Shown here piece after piece: positions 16,878-26,200 of a stretch of DNA of 29,081 nucleotides. Origin of the DNA: an uncultured bacterium (GTDB lineage Bacteria; Verrucomicrobiota; Kiritimatiellia; RFP12; UBA1067). The translations under genes and the position numbers were made by a program. How positions within the stretch are numbered: the stretch's first letter is position 1; every line of letters starts with the position of its first letter. The notes under the pieces were generated by a model that saw only the letters and a list, made by a program, of their open reading frames with translations, searched no databases and was not told the origin of the DNA. The stretch is from positions 1 to 29,081 of the forward strand of contig CACZAK010000035.1 of the NCBI GenBank assembly GCA_902779075.1, read 5' to 3'.

Positions 16878-19757
16878 CTATCTCAAAATGATGCTTGTGG
16901 ATTCCGACGGGGCCTGCGTGACGAGCGCGTAGTTGCGCGCGACGACCGCGCCCGACGAATCGTAGGCGATGAACGCGACGCAGTTCGGCTCGCCCTGCGC
17001 CGCCGTGAACGCGTCCGACGGTATCGCCGCGCGGAACGCGCGATTTTCGTCAAGCGCCTGGCGGTCCACCACGCGCACGCCGTTCACGAAGCACGAAACG
17101 CTCGCCGCCGTCGATCCGCCGACGGTGAAATCGACATTGAGCCTGCGTCCCTTGGGAATGTTACCACGCCGATTGAGGTTTGAGAACGCGATCGGCAGCG
17201 TCGCCGGATCCGCCGTGTACGGATTCGTGGAGGTGGTCAGTTTCAGGCTCGCCATCAGCGTCGGAACGTCTGCGAACTGCTGGTCGAGCCACGCAAGACG
17301 CTGCGTGAGGTACGTCCTGAGGCGCGAGACGTCCGCCGCGAAGCTCTCCGCGCCAAGATTGTATTTCTTGTCGTGTACGGGATCCCACCTCGCGGAGTTC
17401 GCACGACACGCCTCGTTCAGGTAGTTTGTCGCCTGGTCGATGAGCCCGCCCTCGGCGATGCAGGAGGCAAACCTGTCGCGCACCTGCCAGTAACGCACGA
17501 AGAGCCGCGTGCAGAACTCGGGGTTGTCGGACCACTCCTTGAAGAACGCCTGCTGCGGCACGCCGCGGTCCTGGCACTTCCACTCCTCGGCATTTGTGCT
17601 CACGCGCACGCTCCCCACGCCCCAGTCGAAGTCCCACACCGGACCGAACGCAAACTTCTCGCCCTGTCCCTTGTAGCCGTAGCGGCTCTTGTAAACGGCG
17701 TCGTTGTTGCCGAAGAGCTCCATCGCGAGCCAGTAGTTCACCATCGACTCGAAGTCGCAGTACGCACCGATGTACTTGCCCTCCGTGGAATAGCCGTCGA
17801 TGGACGTGCAGGCGTCCCAGTAGTTCTGGAGGAATGTCTGGCAGTAACCGAACATTTCGGGATTCGTGCGCAGGTACTCGGGGTTCTTCAGCATCGTCTT
17901 CAGGGCGAGACGGCCGCTCGTCGTGGTGAACTTCGACGTCTCGTCGTACTCGTTCGAGAACTCGAAGAGGTAGCCTCCGGTTATGTCGTTCGTGAACTTC
18001 TTGAGGAGCGCGGACGGCTGGCCGGTGAGCGTGACGCCGTTTGTGACGAACGTGAAGGAGTCGGACGTGACCCACGAGAGGTTCTGCTCCAGCTGCGTCG
18101 CGAGCGCGTCCTCCTGGTCATCCGTGAGACCGTGCGCCTTCGCGAACGCCTCCGCGATGTCGCCCGCGTCCCCTTCCCAGTCGTGTACGTTCACGCGCTC
18201 CTTGGCGATCCTGATGTGCTCGCAGAACTGGTACGTGCCCTGCCATGCGCCATTGAGGACACACTCCACCCACGTTGACTTCATGCCGAGCGAGCCGATG
18301 TCGTTCGCGAAGTCGTAGGCGAGCTTGTTGCGCAGCATCGACTGGTCGTTGTAGTTCGCGAGCAACACCCAGTGCTTCGACTTCGGGATGCCGAACATCT
18401 CGGTCTTCTTGTCGAGCTTGATCTTCCACGGCTTCTTCGAGTAACTAGCCGTCGTGTTGCCGCGCACCTTGATCTCCATCGCGCCGTCGTAGAGCGACTT
18501 CCATTCGTCGTTGCCCTGCGCGAACAGCCACCCGTCGTGCGTCTCCTTGTTCGCGCTCGGCGTCGCCCCGTCGTCCGTCGTGAGGTAGAGGACCGGCAGC
18601 TTCGAGAAGAAGAACTCCTTCTGCAGCACCGTCGCGCCGTCTTCGCCGTATGCGGTGAACATGAACCAGTGGTCGTAGTCGGCAGCGGTCGGCGTGCAGG
18701 ACGCCGCTTCGCTCACGTATTCCGCCTCGTATGCTTTCGCCGTCGATCCGCGCCGCCACGCGAATGAATACGTCGGTTGGATACCAAGGAACGTGCCAAG
18801 GGTCGCAGAAATCGCCCTTCCGGCGCGCGGACGCGACGTGTCGAGCGCTATCGCCGTCTCGAGTCCGCCGCCCATGCGCCGGGTCGCGCCATCTTCCCCA
18901 AATCCAATGGTGAGGTTGTTGACCGTGCCGACTTCGGTTCCGTTCGTGAGCGACACCGCGCCATCGACAACGGCGACGTCACCCGCCGCACCGGGGACGA
19001 TTCCCGCCGCGACGCCATTGGTCGTCCAGTTCGCGGCGTCGTTCCAGTCGCCCGACGCACCACCCGTCCAACGAAACACGCGCATCGCCTCACCGTCGTC
19101 CTCGCGCCCGCCGAAGTCGGAGAAACGCCCGTTGCCGGCGAACGAGACAGACTCCACGCCGCCTTCCGCCCTCGGCGCGGTCGTGCGGAACCACGTCGCG
19201 CCCGCCGCGTCCGCGAGGCGCACGTAGCCGTTGTCCTTCTTGATGAGGTAGCTGACGAGGCGGATTCCGTCCACCGTGCGCAGCTCGATGCGTCCGTCGA
19301 ACCAGACGCCTACCGCCGGCGCAACGCCGTCGCCGTGAAGAGCCGTCCAGCCGTCGGCGGTGACGCCGACGAACACTGGCTCGCCACCGATAAGCGCCGC
19401 CGAAACACCGGCCGCGCCGTCGAGATCCGGCAGCACATCCTCGAATATCTCCTCAGGACACATCCCGAAGTCAATGCGCTCCACGTTGCCACCCACAGAC
19501 GGCGCGGACGGCTCGAAACGCACATCCCCGATTCTTGTCGTCTGCACGGCGATGCCATTGCGGACGCCGTCGTAAACGTTCGTGGCACTCGCGGAAATCG
19601 GCTCCGCCCACGCGCCGCCGACAGCGCCAACGGCGGTCAGCGCCTGTCCCTGCGCGTAGTCCGCGAAGGACACGTCGAACCAGCCGCGTTCATCTGCCCG
19701 CGCCCCCAGTGCAACGCACACGAGCGAACAGGCAACAAAATGTTTGAATCCTGTCAA
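16878..19757 (-). CDS. Secreted CotH-type protein (CotH kinase family) with N-terminal beta domains
   Basis: A 959-residue exported protein. The CotH domain (about 395-800) shows MEIKVRGNTTASYSKKPWKI, HWVLLANYNDQSMLRNKLAYD, a GTYQFCEHIRI segment and the GPVWDFDWGVGS motif. CotH proteins are atypical protein kinases, known in Bacillus for phosphorylating spore-coat proteins and widespread in non-sporulating secretors. Residues about 20-235 are a beta-sandwich. About 238-300 is a FRWTGGASGDWNDAANWTTN module also found in the two giant neighbours. About 840-959 is a terminal beta-domain. The start is a TTG (19757) with AGGA upstream; no ATG occurs before about residue 99, and the TTG gives a signal peptide ending ALGARA. 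It starts 33 bases after the stop of the 1019-residue gene, so both probably share a promoter. Substrates are unknown. Confidence 0.87.
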   Translation of the reverse strand: MTGFKHFVACSLVCVALGARADERGWFDVSFADYAQGQALTAVGAVGGAWAEPISASATNVYDGVRNGIAVQTTRIGDVRFEPSAPSVGGNVERIDFGMCPEEIFEDVLPDLDGAAGVSAALIGGEPVFVGVTADGWTALHGDGVAPAVGVWFDGRIELRTVDGIRLVSYLIKKDNGYVRLADAAGATWFRTTAPRAEGGVESVSFAGNGRFSDFGGREDDGEAMRVFRWTGGASGDWNDAANWTTNGVAAGIVPGAAGDVAVVDGAVSLTNGTEVGTVNNLTIGFGEDGATRRMGGGLETAIALDTSRPRAGRAISATLGTFLGIQPTYSFAWRRGSTAKAYEAEYVSEAASCTPTAADYDHWFMFTAYGEDGATVLQKEFFFSKLPVLYLTTDDGATPSANKETHDGWLFAQGNDEWKSLYDGAMEIKVRGNTTASYSKKPWKIKLDKKTEMFGIPKSKHWVLLANYNDQSMLRNKLAYDFANDIGSLGMKSTWVECVLNGAWQGTYQFCEHIRIAKERVNVHDWEGDAGDIAEAFAKAHGLTDDQEDALATQLEQNLSWVTSDSFTFVTNGVTLTGQPSALLKKFTNDITGGYLFEFSNEYDETSKFTTTSGRLALKTMLKNPEYLRTNPEMFGYCQTFLQNYWDACTSIDGYSTEGKYIGAYCDFESMVNYWLAMELFGNNDAVYKSRYGYKGQGEKFAFGPVWDFDWGVGSVRVSTNAEEWKCQDRGVPQQAFFKEWSDNPEFCTRLFVRYWQVRDRFASCIAEGGLIDQATNYLNEACRANSARWDPVHDKKYNLGAESFAADVSRLRTYLTQRLAWLDQQFADVPTLMASLKLTTSTNPYTADPATLPIAFSNLNRRGNIPKGRRLNVDFTVGGSTAASVSCFVNGVRVVDRQALDENRAFRAAIPSDAFTAAQGEPNCVAFIAYDSSGAVVARNYALVTQAPSESTSIILR

Positions 19758-19771
19758 TCTTGTTAATCCTG
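19745..19771. repeat. Three degenerate 9-bp tandem repeats overlapping the CotH start
   Basis: Plus-strand units TGAATCCTG, TCAATCTTG and TTAATCCTG follow one another directly. They cover the CotH start codon and its upstream Shine-Dalgarno. Similar ATTAACAGGATTGACAGG-type strings occur between genes in many bacteria (from memory). Confidence 0.55.
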
Positions 19772-19790
19772 TCTGAAAAATGTTCTACCG

Positions 19791-22700
19791 CTATCGCACG
19801 ATAATCACGAAGCCGCTGATTCCATACACGCCGTCATCGCGGCTCACGAAGATGCGAGACGATTCTGGGTCGGCGTTCTTGAACTTGACCGTGCGAATGT
19901 TCGCAGGTTTCTCATCCCACGTAATCACCGGGGACGTCGAGCCGACTTCGAGATTGCCAGCGTTGATGTAAACGGTCGAGTTGTCCGCAAACTTGAGCGT
20001 GTTGGCCCCTGTCGTGAACGCCGAGACGAGCGGCAGCGCGTTCGTGCGCGACGACAGGTCGATCATGGAGCCGTTCTGCATCGTGCAGCCGTAGAACTTG
20101 TCGTGAGCCGACGGCTTGAACGTGCCATAGACGTTCAGCGCACCTGTCCCGGAGTTGTCGGTCCCGTCATACAGCGCCACGTAGTCGCGGACGTTCATCG
20201 TCGACATCGAAGGCAGGTTGATTGCGCACCCCATGCGCATCGTCGTCGTCATTGCATTGATGGTGCCCTTGTAGTTCTGCGTCATGAAGGTTCCGCCTGA
20301 AACGACAAACGTGCCGTTGGATATCGTGTCCACGGATGTGGCACCGTCAACGTCGGTGCCCACAATGAACTTGGTTGCATTCGCGAGGTTCACCGAAAGC
20401 GTATTCCCGCCAAGGTCAAGCAAGCGGCCGCTCCACAGACGCAGATTGCCGTTTCCGGTCGTCTGGAACGTGGAGTTGGAGAGCAGCAACGTATCGCCGA
20501 TGATCGCACCGCCACCGTACGTGGAGATGTTTTCCGAAAACGCCGACGATATCGTGCCGTTGTCGAGAACAATCCCGTAGATGGTGTACCAGACCTGCCC
20601 CCCGAGGTCCAGCGTCGCATTGCGCACAAGGATCTCATTGCCGCTCGCGCCCATCGTCGCCTGCTGGGTGGCGTTGAGGGAGACGTATGTCACGCCTTCA
20701 AGCAGCTCGTTGCCGCCGGTGTACGTGCAACCTTTCCCTGCGGTGAACCTGCCATCCCCCATTTTGACGAACTTGATGTTGCCGGCGATCGCGACCTTCG
20801 TGTTCGCCGTCTCCGTCACGTTGCTGACGCACAGCGTGGAAAGCGTCCCGGAGTTGTCGTTCTTTATCGTGGCGTTGTTCGGCGATTCAAGCCCGGCGAC
20901 GGTCAGGGTGTGTCCGTCGAGGTTCACCGACGCGTTCGACGCGAAGGAAACCGTCGTGCCGAGTCCGCGCCAATCGCAGTCCATTGCAAGAGCGGAATTC
21001 GCAATGGCGAGGCTGAAGTACGTGAGCGTCTGCCCCAGGGGGACGTTGAACGTCGTCGTGCCGGACACCGTAATCGCCGTGTTCGCGTCGGGAATCCTGC
21101 CGTCAAGCACCGTGCCGGAGTAGTTGCGGCACTCCCAGTTGAGCGGATCGGAAACGTTGTTCCTGTTGCCGCCGCCAAGCCACGTTGCCGTGAACACGAT
21201 CGACGGGTCGGGCGTGAAGAGAATCTGCGTCCCGTCTTGCGAAAGCTCCGGCACGCCTCTCGGGAAAGTCACGCAGTCAGTAACCGTCTTTCCGGCGGGA
21301 AACGTGATGCCACCCGTGGCCGTGAAAAGGGCATCGCCTGCGGTAAGCGTCACGCCCGTCAGGTCGAGCGCAAGCTTTCCGCTGAGTTCAAACGCCACAG
21401 GCCCCGCGACCGTGACGCCGGTCGGCGTTGTAAGCGTCACGCCGCTGCCGATGTTCAGCCCGCCGAGGCCGGACATCGTCTTGAGCGCGGCCGAGCCGTA
21501 GGCGAACGTGACGCCCGCCTTGCCGTCGCCGCGTCCGCAGTCGAGCGTAATCGAATCGGCCTGCGGCGCCACGTCGAACGTGAGAGTCGGATTGTCGCTG
21601 ACGATCGTGAAGAACGGGTTCCCGAACTTGCCGTAGCCCATCTGCATGGACCAGACAAGGCTCCCGTCGAGCGGACGGAACGGAAGCGCATAGATGTTGT
21701 ACGCCGCGTAGCCGTCGTAGTTCCACGCAGTGCCGGCCGCCTTCTGGCTTTCGGACGATGTAAACGCCCCCGCAGACGTAAAGTAATGGTTGGGCCAGCC
21801 GAGAGACCACTGCATACGAAGCGTGTTTCCCACGATATCCGCGCCGCTGTTCTGGAAATCGCAGAGGATTCCGTCTGCGGCGTCCTTGCCGCGCAGGTCT
21901 ATCTTGATATCCGTCACGTTCCCCTCGCCGTCCGTCGTGACGATGTGCTCCCAGGAAGACATGGTACGCGCATACTCCCCCCATGCTCCAAGCCCCTTCA
22001 CGCTGATGTACATGTCGCGGAGGGCTTCAAGCGAGCAGCCGGCGAAGACTGTCCTGCTTGCAGTTGGGATATAGGCTCCGCCGTTGGTGTCACGGTACAC
22101 CGGCGTGTCCTCCCACACTTCGACCGACGAGATGTAAGTCGTCGCGGAGGAAGTACTTGCGCAGAGAACGAATCCATCGCCCGTAAATTGCGTGCGGATG
22201 TCGCTTTTACCCGTCAAGGAGACGCAACGGTATCCGTCAAGCGTCGAAGAGGTTCCGTCCGGACCGTAGTGCGCCGTGAGGGAATGCCAGGCATTGCGGG
22301 ACACAAGACGGAACGCATTCCAACCATTGCTCTTCTGTTTTCCAGCGGTTCCAACGGTATTCTGATTTTCCTCGGCCGAAGTCCCGAACAAATCCTCTCG
22401 TCCTTGAATGAGATTATTTCCAGACACATACCAGATTCCATTGCCTACTCCCGTGTACTCGCCGCTCACAAGCACGTTGAGAGTATTTGCAGTTCCCGGA
22501 TAGTAGAACCTGATTCGCATCGACCAGCTCTTGTCGTGGACGATGCCGGAGGGAAGCGGAACCTTGAGGTGCGCGCCCTTGGGAATCGAAAGCGCGTAGT
22601 CGCCTTCGGGAAGCCCCGTGTTGACGACGGTGATCGAGCCGAGCGTGCCGTCCGTCACTTCGGTCGATGCGGTCGTTCCCGTGCAGGGAATCGCCGAGAG

Positions 22701-22850
22701 GGTGCCGACCGTCGGCGCGAGAATCGCCGCGCTCGTCGGATTCGACGGATCGTAGTTGTTGAAGTCCCATCTCGCGACGAGACCGGCCAGCGACGGAGAA
22801 GCCGCCGCCACGCAGATTGCCGCGAGTGCCATCAGTTTTTTAGCGTTCAT
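19791..22850 (-). CDS. 1019-residue secreted LamG-like surface protein with autotransporter-type repeats
   Basis: A secreted protein with a clean signal peptide (MNAKKLMALAAICVAAASPSLAG). Residues about 22-250 look like a concanavalin/LamG-type sandwich (LVARWDFNNYDPSNP, WSMRIRFYYPG, ISSVEVWEDT). A middle part (about 280-540) is a mixed beta region. From about 560 to the end, strands of autotransporter-passenger type run through TWLGGGNRNNVSDPLNWEC, DCDWRGLGTTVSF, NLDGHTLTVAGL and DVDGATSVDTISNGTF to YVALYDGTDNSGTGAL, predicting a beta-helix. No C-terminal barrel or sorting signal is visible; it ends GISGFVIIVR. The C-terminal 460 residues match the end of the 1508-residue neighbour, so they are paralogues. 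Its promoter has a run of nine G. The CotH gene follows at 33 bases. Adhesin or glycan-binding role is inferred. Confidence 0.8.
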   Translation of the reverse strand: MNAKKLMALAAICVAAASPSLAGLVARWDFNNYDPSNPTSAAILAPTVGTLSAIPCTGTTASTEVTDGTLGSITVVNTGLPEGDYALSIPKGAHLKVPLPSGIVHDKSWSMRIRFYYPGTANTLNVLVSGEYTGVGNGIWYVSGNNLIQGREDLFGTSAEENQNTVGTAGKQKSNGWNAFRLVSRNAWHSLTAHYGPDGTSSTLDGYRCVSLTGKSDIRTQFTGDGFVLCASTSSATTYISSVEVWEDTPVYRDTNGGAYIPTASRTVFAGCSLEALRDMYISVKGLGAWGEYARTMSSWEHIVTTDGEGNVTDIKIDLRGKDAADGILCDFQNSGADIVGNTLRMQWSLGWPNHYFTSAGAFTSSESQKAAGTAWNYDGYAAYNIYALPFRPLDGSLVWSMQMGYGKFGNPFFTIVSDNPTLTFDVAPQADSITLDCGRGDGKAGVTFAYGSAALKTMSGLGGLNIGSGVTLTTPTGVTVAGPVAFELSGKLALDLTGVTLTAGDALFTATGGITFPAGKTVTDCVTFPRGVPELSQDGTQILFTPDPSIVFTATWLGGGNRNNVSDPLNWECRNYSGTVLDGRIPDANTAITVSGTTTFNVPLGQTLTYFSLAIANSALAMDCDWRGLGTTVSFASNASVNLDGHTLTVAGLESPNNATIKNDNSGTLSTLCVSNVTETANTKVAIAGNIKFVKMGDGRFTAGKGCTYTGGNELLEGVTYVSLNATQQATMGASGNEILVRNATLDLGGQVWYTIYGIVLDNGTISSAFSENISTYGGGAIIGDTLLLSNSTFQTTGNGNLRLWSGRLLDLGGNTLSVNLANATKFIVGTDVDGATSVDTISNGTFVVSGGTFMTQNYKGTINAMTTTMRMGCAINLPSMSTMNVRDYVALYDGTDNSGTGALNVYGTFKPSAHDKFYGCTMQNGSMIDLSSRTNALPLVSAFTTGANTLKFADNSTVYINAGNLEVGSTSPVITWDEKPANIRTVKFKNADPESSRIFVSRDDGVYGISGFVIIVR

Positions 22851-22891
22851 TCTTGGTTTGTCCTTTTGACGGTAAATTTCAAATGAACACT

Positions 22892-22921
22892 ATTTTACCC
22901 CCCCCCTGTCGGTTTTGTCAA
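22892..22921 (-). promoter_or_regulatory. Promoter with a nine-G spacer tract, candidate phase-variable switch
   Basis: Minus-strand TTGACA (22921-22916) and TAAAAT (22897-22892) are 18 bases apart, 42 bases before the ATG of the 1019-residue surface protein. Nine consecutive G (22906-22898) fill the -10-proximal half of the spacer. Slippage in such a run changes the spacing; loss of one G would give the preferred 17. Confidence 0.7.
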
Positions 22922-22972
22922 TTAGGATTTTTGGAAATTTGCATTGCCACATCCGCCGCCTGGAAGCCGACT

Positions 22973-23124
22973 TTCCCAGTTAGGCAACACTGACTGGGAA
23001 CGCCGCCATCTTGGCGGCGGAGCGGTGGGGCGAGCCGCCCACCCTACTGGGCATCCCGCCCGTTCGGGGTGGCGGGCGTCCCGCCCGTTCGGGGTGGCGG
23101 GCCTCCGTGCCCGCAAATCCCTAG
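22973..23124. repeat. Block of palindromes and 25-bp tandem units
   Basis: Three inverted repeats stand in a row: TTCCCAGT/ACTGGGAA (22973-23000), CGCCGCCA/TGGCGGCG with a 3-base loop (23001-23019), and GGTGGG/CCCACC (23024-23043). Then come two 25-bp units (23049-23073 and 23074-23098) differing at one base, and a more diverged unit starting GGGCCTCC (23099). It fits the multicopy GC-rich palindromic intergenic elements seen in Lentisphaerae/Kiritimatiellota-type genomes. There are no CRISPR-like spacers. Confidence 0.6.
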
Positions 23125-23146
23125 CGGGCCTCCGCGCCCGCCACCC

Positions 23147-23281
23147 TCAACGGCGCTTCCTGCGGACGATGCGGCGGACAATCTTGGGGCTGCCGCCGCC
23201 GAAGGTCTGAACCCAATATCCCCTGTAGACGCCGCCGCCGAACGGCAAGCCTTCCTGAAAACGCACGAGAGCAAGTGATAA
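23147..23281 (-). pseudogene. In-frame 44-codon tail after the stop of the giant surface protein
   Basis: Directly after the TAA of the 1508-residue gene (23284-23282) the same frame stays open for 44 codons, containing EGLPFGGGVYRGYWVQTF and a basic end RRIVRRKRR, then TGA. The composition is protein-like (aromatic and glycine-rich, basic terminus), unlike a random frame. It could be the original C-terminus cut off by a stop mutation, a readthrough extension, or the last piece of a different lost gene. Confidence 0.4.
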
Positions 23282-26200
23282 TTACTTCACATACAGGGTA
23301 AACGCACCTGCATTCACGAGCACAAGGCCGCTCTTTGTCACGGGCGTCTCGGACCCTTCGACGGGGATCTCGATTGTGCGGGGCTTCACCTTGAGTCCCC
23401 TGCGCTTCGTCTCTTCATCGACGTTGAACTTGACCGAGGCATCAGGGGGAGTGGTCCAGACGATGAGGAAAGGATCTGCGGACTTCACGAACTGGCGGAG
23501 ATTGTCCGTACGCTTCGAGAGGTCCACGGTGACGGTTGCGCCGGGGGCGAAGCTGAGCGTCTTTGCTCCGGAGCCGAACGACGACGTGGCGTTCAGCGCG
23601 TTCGTGCGCGCGCCGAAGTCGATGGTCGATCCGTTCTGCATCTCGCATCCGTGGAAGTAGTTGTGCGTCTCGCTGGGAATGAACGTGCCATGCACCTTGA
23701 TGATGCCGTTGCCGTCGTTGTAGTTGGCACCGTAAACGGCTATGTAGTCCCTCACGTCCATCGGCACCTGTATGTTCAGAGCGCAGTTGATGCGGAAGTC
23801 CGCGGTGGAGGCGCGGCACGACGTCTTGTTCACCTTCAGCCAACCGCCGCTCGTGATATCGACAAGTCCGTTCAGGACGTCGGCGTTGTGCAGCCAGAAG
23901 GTCTTGCCCGAGGTGATCGGCACGGTGAGCGTGTGTCCGCCGAGGTCGAGCGTGGCCACGTTGTGGCCGGACTGGATTATTCCGCCGCTCATCGCGACTG
24001 TCCACTTCGAGTCCGCCTCCAGAAGCAGGTTCGCGATCTGCGCGCTGCCGTCGCCCGTATCGACCGCCGTGTTCTTCAGCTCGCCGCCGGCGAGTATGAA
24101 CTTGTATCCGGTGATGTCGTACTTGCCGTTCAGCTCCAGCACGGAGTTAGTGCCGAGCCTCACAGTGTCGGTGTCGCCGGTGGTGTTCATCTGTCCGAGA
24201 GGGTTGTCGCCCCTGTACGCGCTCGTGACGACGCCGCACTGCACGTCGAGGCCGCCGGTGTACGTAGAATCGGGCGTGGCGCGCATGGTGCCCTCGCCCT
24301 TCTTCACGATGGCGATGTTCCCTTTCACCGCCACGCCGTCGAGCGTGACCATGCCTGCGGCGTTCGTAACCGTCAGGGTCGAGAGCGTCCCGGAGTTGTT
24401 GACGATCTTTGCGCCGAGATAGCCGCCGGCGGAAAGCCCGGCCACCGTGAGGTTGTGTCCGTTCAAGTCCAGAGTGGCGGCGTTGTTGAGCGCGATCTCA
24501 CCAAGCGCGGTCCAGTCGCAGTCTGCGGCCAGCGTCAGCGTCTCGGACTGCTCGGTCCCCATTGTGAAGCTCGCCGTCGTGAACGGGATTTCGCTGCCGC
24601 CCTCGATCGAGATCAGCATCGGGACATTGCCGGGCGAGAGGATTCCTCCCTGGCCGCCCCAGGTGTCGCCGCACACGATCGTGAAGCGGTGCCAGCCCTC
24701 CGTCACGGAAGTGGTGAACGAGCGTTCGTTTTGATACGTGTTGTTAATCGCCACCCAGTTGCCGTCGATGCTGAAGGCGAAGTAGTCGTCGAACTTTTGG
24801 CGGATTCTCCACATCCCCGCCTGCGCCGGTGTCACGAAGAACCACCCGTCGAAGCGCAGCTGCGAGTTGTTCAGGTTGTTTTTCGACCACGTCGTGTCCT
24901 TGCCTACGAGGTTCGCGAGATTGCCTTCGCCCTTCTGGCTGTACTCGAAAAGCCCCATATCCTTCCACGCCACGCCTGGGATGTCGGATCCGTTGTTGCG
25001 TTCGCCTGCGTAGGCGATGCGCCCCCACTGCGTGCTCGTGGTCCGCTCCGGGAACATCCTCACTTCCTTCCACGGCGGATGTTCCGCGCCTTCCGGGACG
25101 GAGAACTTCGTTGACCCGGACACCACGACGGTGGTGACGTTGGTGGGAATCGCGTCCGCGACCTCCTGGTTGTCGCCGTTGTAGCATATCCAGTTGAGCG
25201 GGTCATAGAGGTCGCCGTCCGCGCCGTTTCCCGTCCACACCGCCGTGAACGGCGTGTTCGCGTCCAGCGCAACCGCGTACAGGCCGTCGCCCTCCGCGGC
25301 GAGGGCGAAGCGGTGCGCGATCGTCTCAGACGGAGTGAAAGTCACATCCGCCGGCACGGCCTCCCAGGCGACGAGCTGCTCGCGGTTCGTCAGCGCGCGC
25401 GCCCCCGTCTCGACCGTCACTTCGCTGCCGGCGAAGAATGTCGTGGTGGCGCTGTTGAAGGCATTGGTGAAGAGCGAGAGGTCGAGCGTCGTCTCTTCGT
25501 ATCCGCTCGCGCCCAGCTGTACCGTGGGATGTTCCGGGGATGTGTCGCCGTGTTTGAGGTTCGGAGCATACGTGTTGCGCACAACGAAGAGCGGACGGGA
25601 GGTCCACGTATTGTTGAAATTGCCGTCTGCCGCGAAGAGAATGGACTTCACGGGCGACAGCGCATTGTCGTGCTGCTGCAGCGTGCCGTGCACCACGAGT
25701 TCGCAGTCGGCCGCAGTAGGCGTGGCCGCGTAGTACTCCACCGTCGTTCCGTTCGCGATCACGATCCTGCCCGGGCCGGAATACGACAGGTTTCCAGCGT
25801 AGAGAGCGGCTCCTGTGAGGGTTAAGGTACGACCATTCATCGCCATCGTCGTCGCACCGTAATTGTAGAACTGCAAGCCCCAGCTCTTCGAGCCGCCAAT
25901 CGTAGCGTCGCCGTCGAGGACGACGTTGCGGAGGTATCCGTACGACGTCGATTTGGTCCAGGGGCTTGCGACTTCGGTGTCGTTCACAATCGCGCCCCTG
26001 CCGTCCGGGCCGTCACCCACAATGTTGTAGTTGTAGTCCCAATACCCCTTTCCGCCGATGAGAATCTGGCCGCCGTCCTCCACCGTGATGTTCGCATACT
26101 GCGCGCCGCACGTCGCGCCGTTGGGCGTCTTGTCCACAATGCCGTCCTTCACGTAGAGAGACGGGGCGAAGCGCGCGCCGAAGCCCGTGTTCACCTTCGA

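Noticed and set aside
20910..22886. Long plus-strand ORF of 658 codons opposite the 1019-residue surface protein
   Set aside because: The composition is shadow-like (arginine, glutamate, histidine and valine in excess). The minus-strand gene has a signal peptide and promoter and is clearly the real one.
23049..23124. Possible CRISPR array
   Set aside because: The units are directly adjacent, with no spacers of regular length between them, and no cas genes are nearby.
23651..25114. Plus-strand ORF of 487 codons opposite the 1508-residue protein
   Set aside because: It is another arginine/valine-rich antisense shadow without a start signal or domain.
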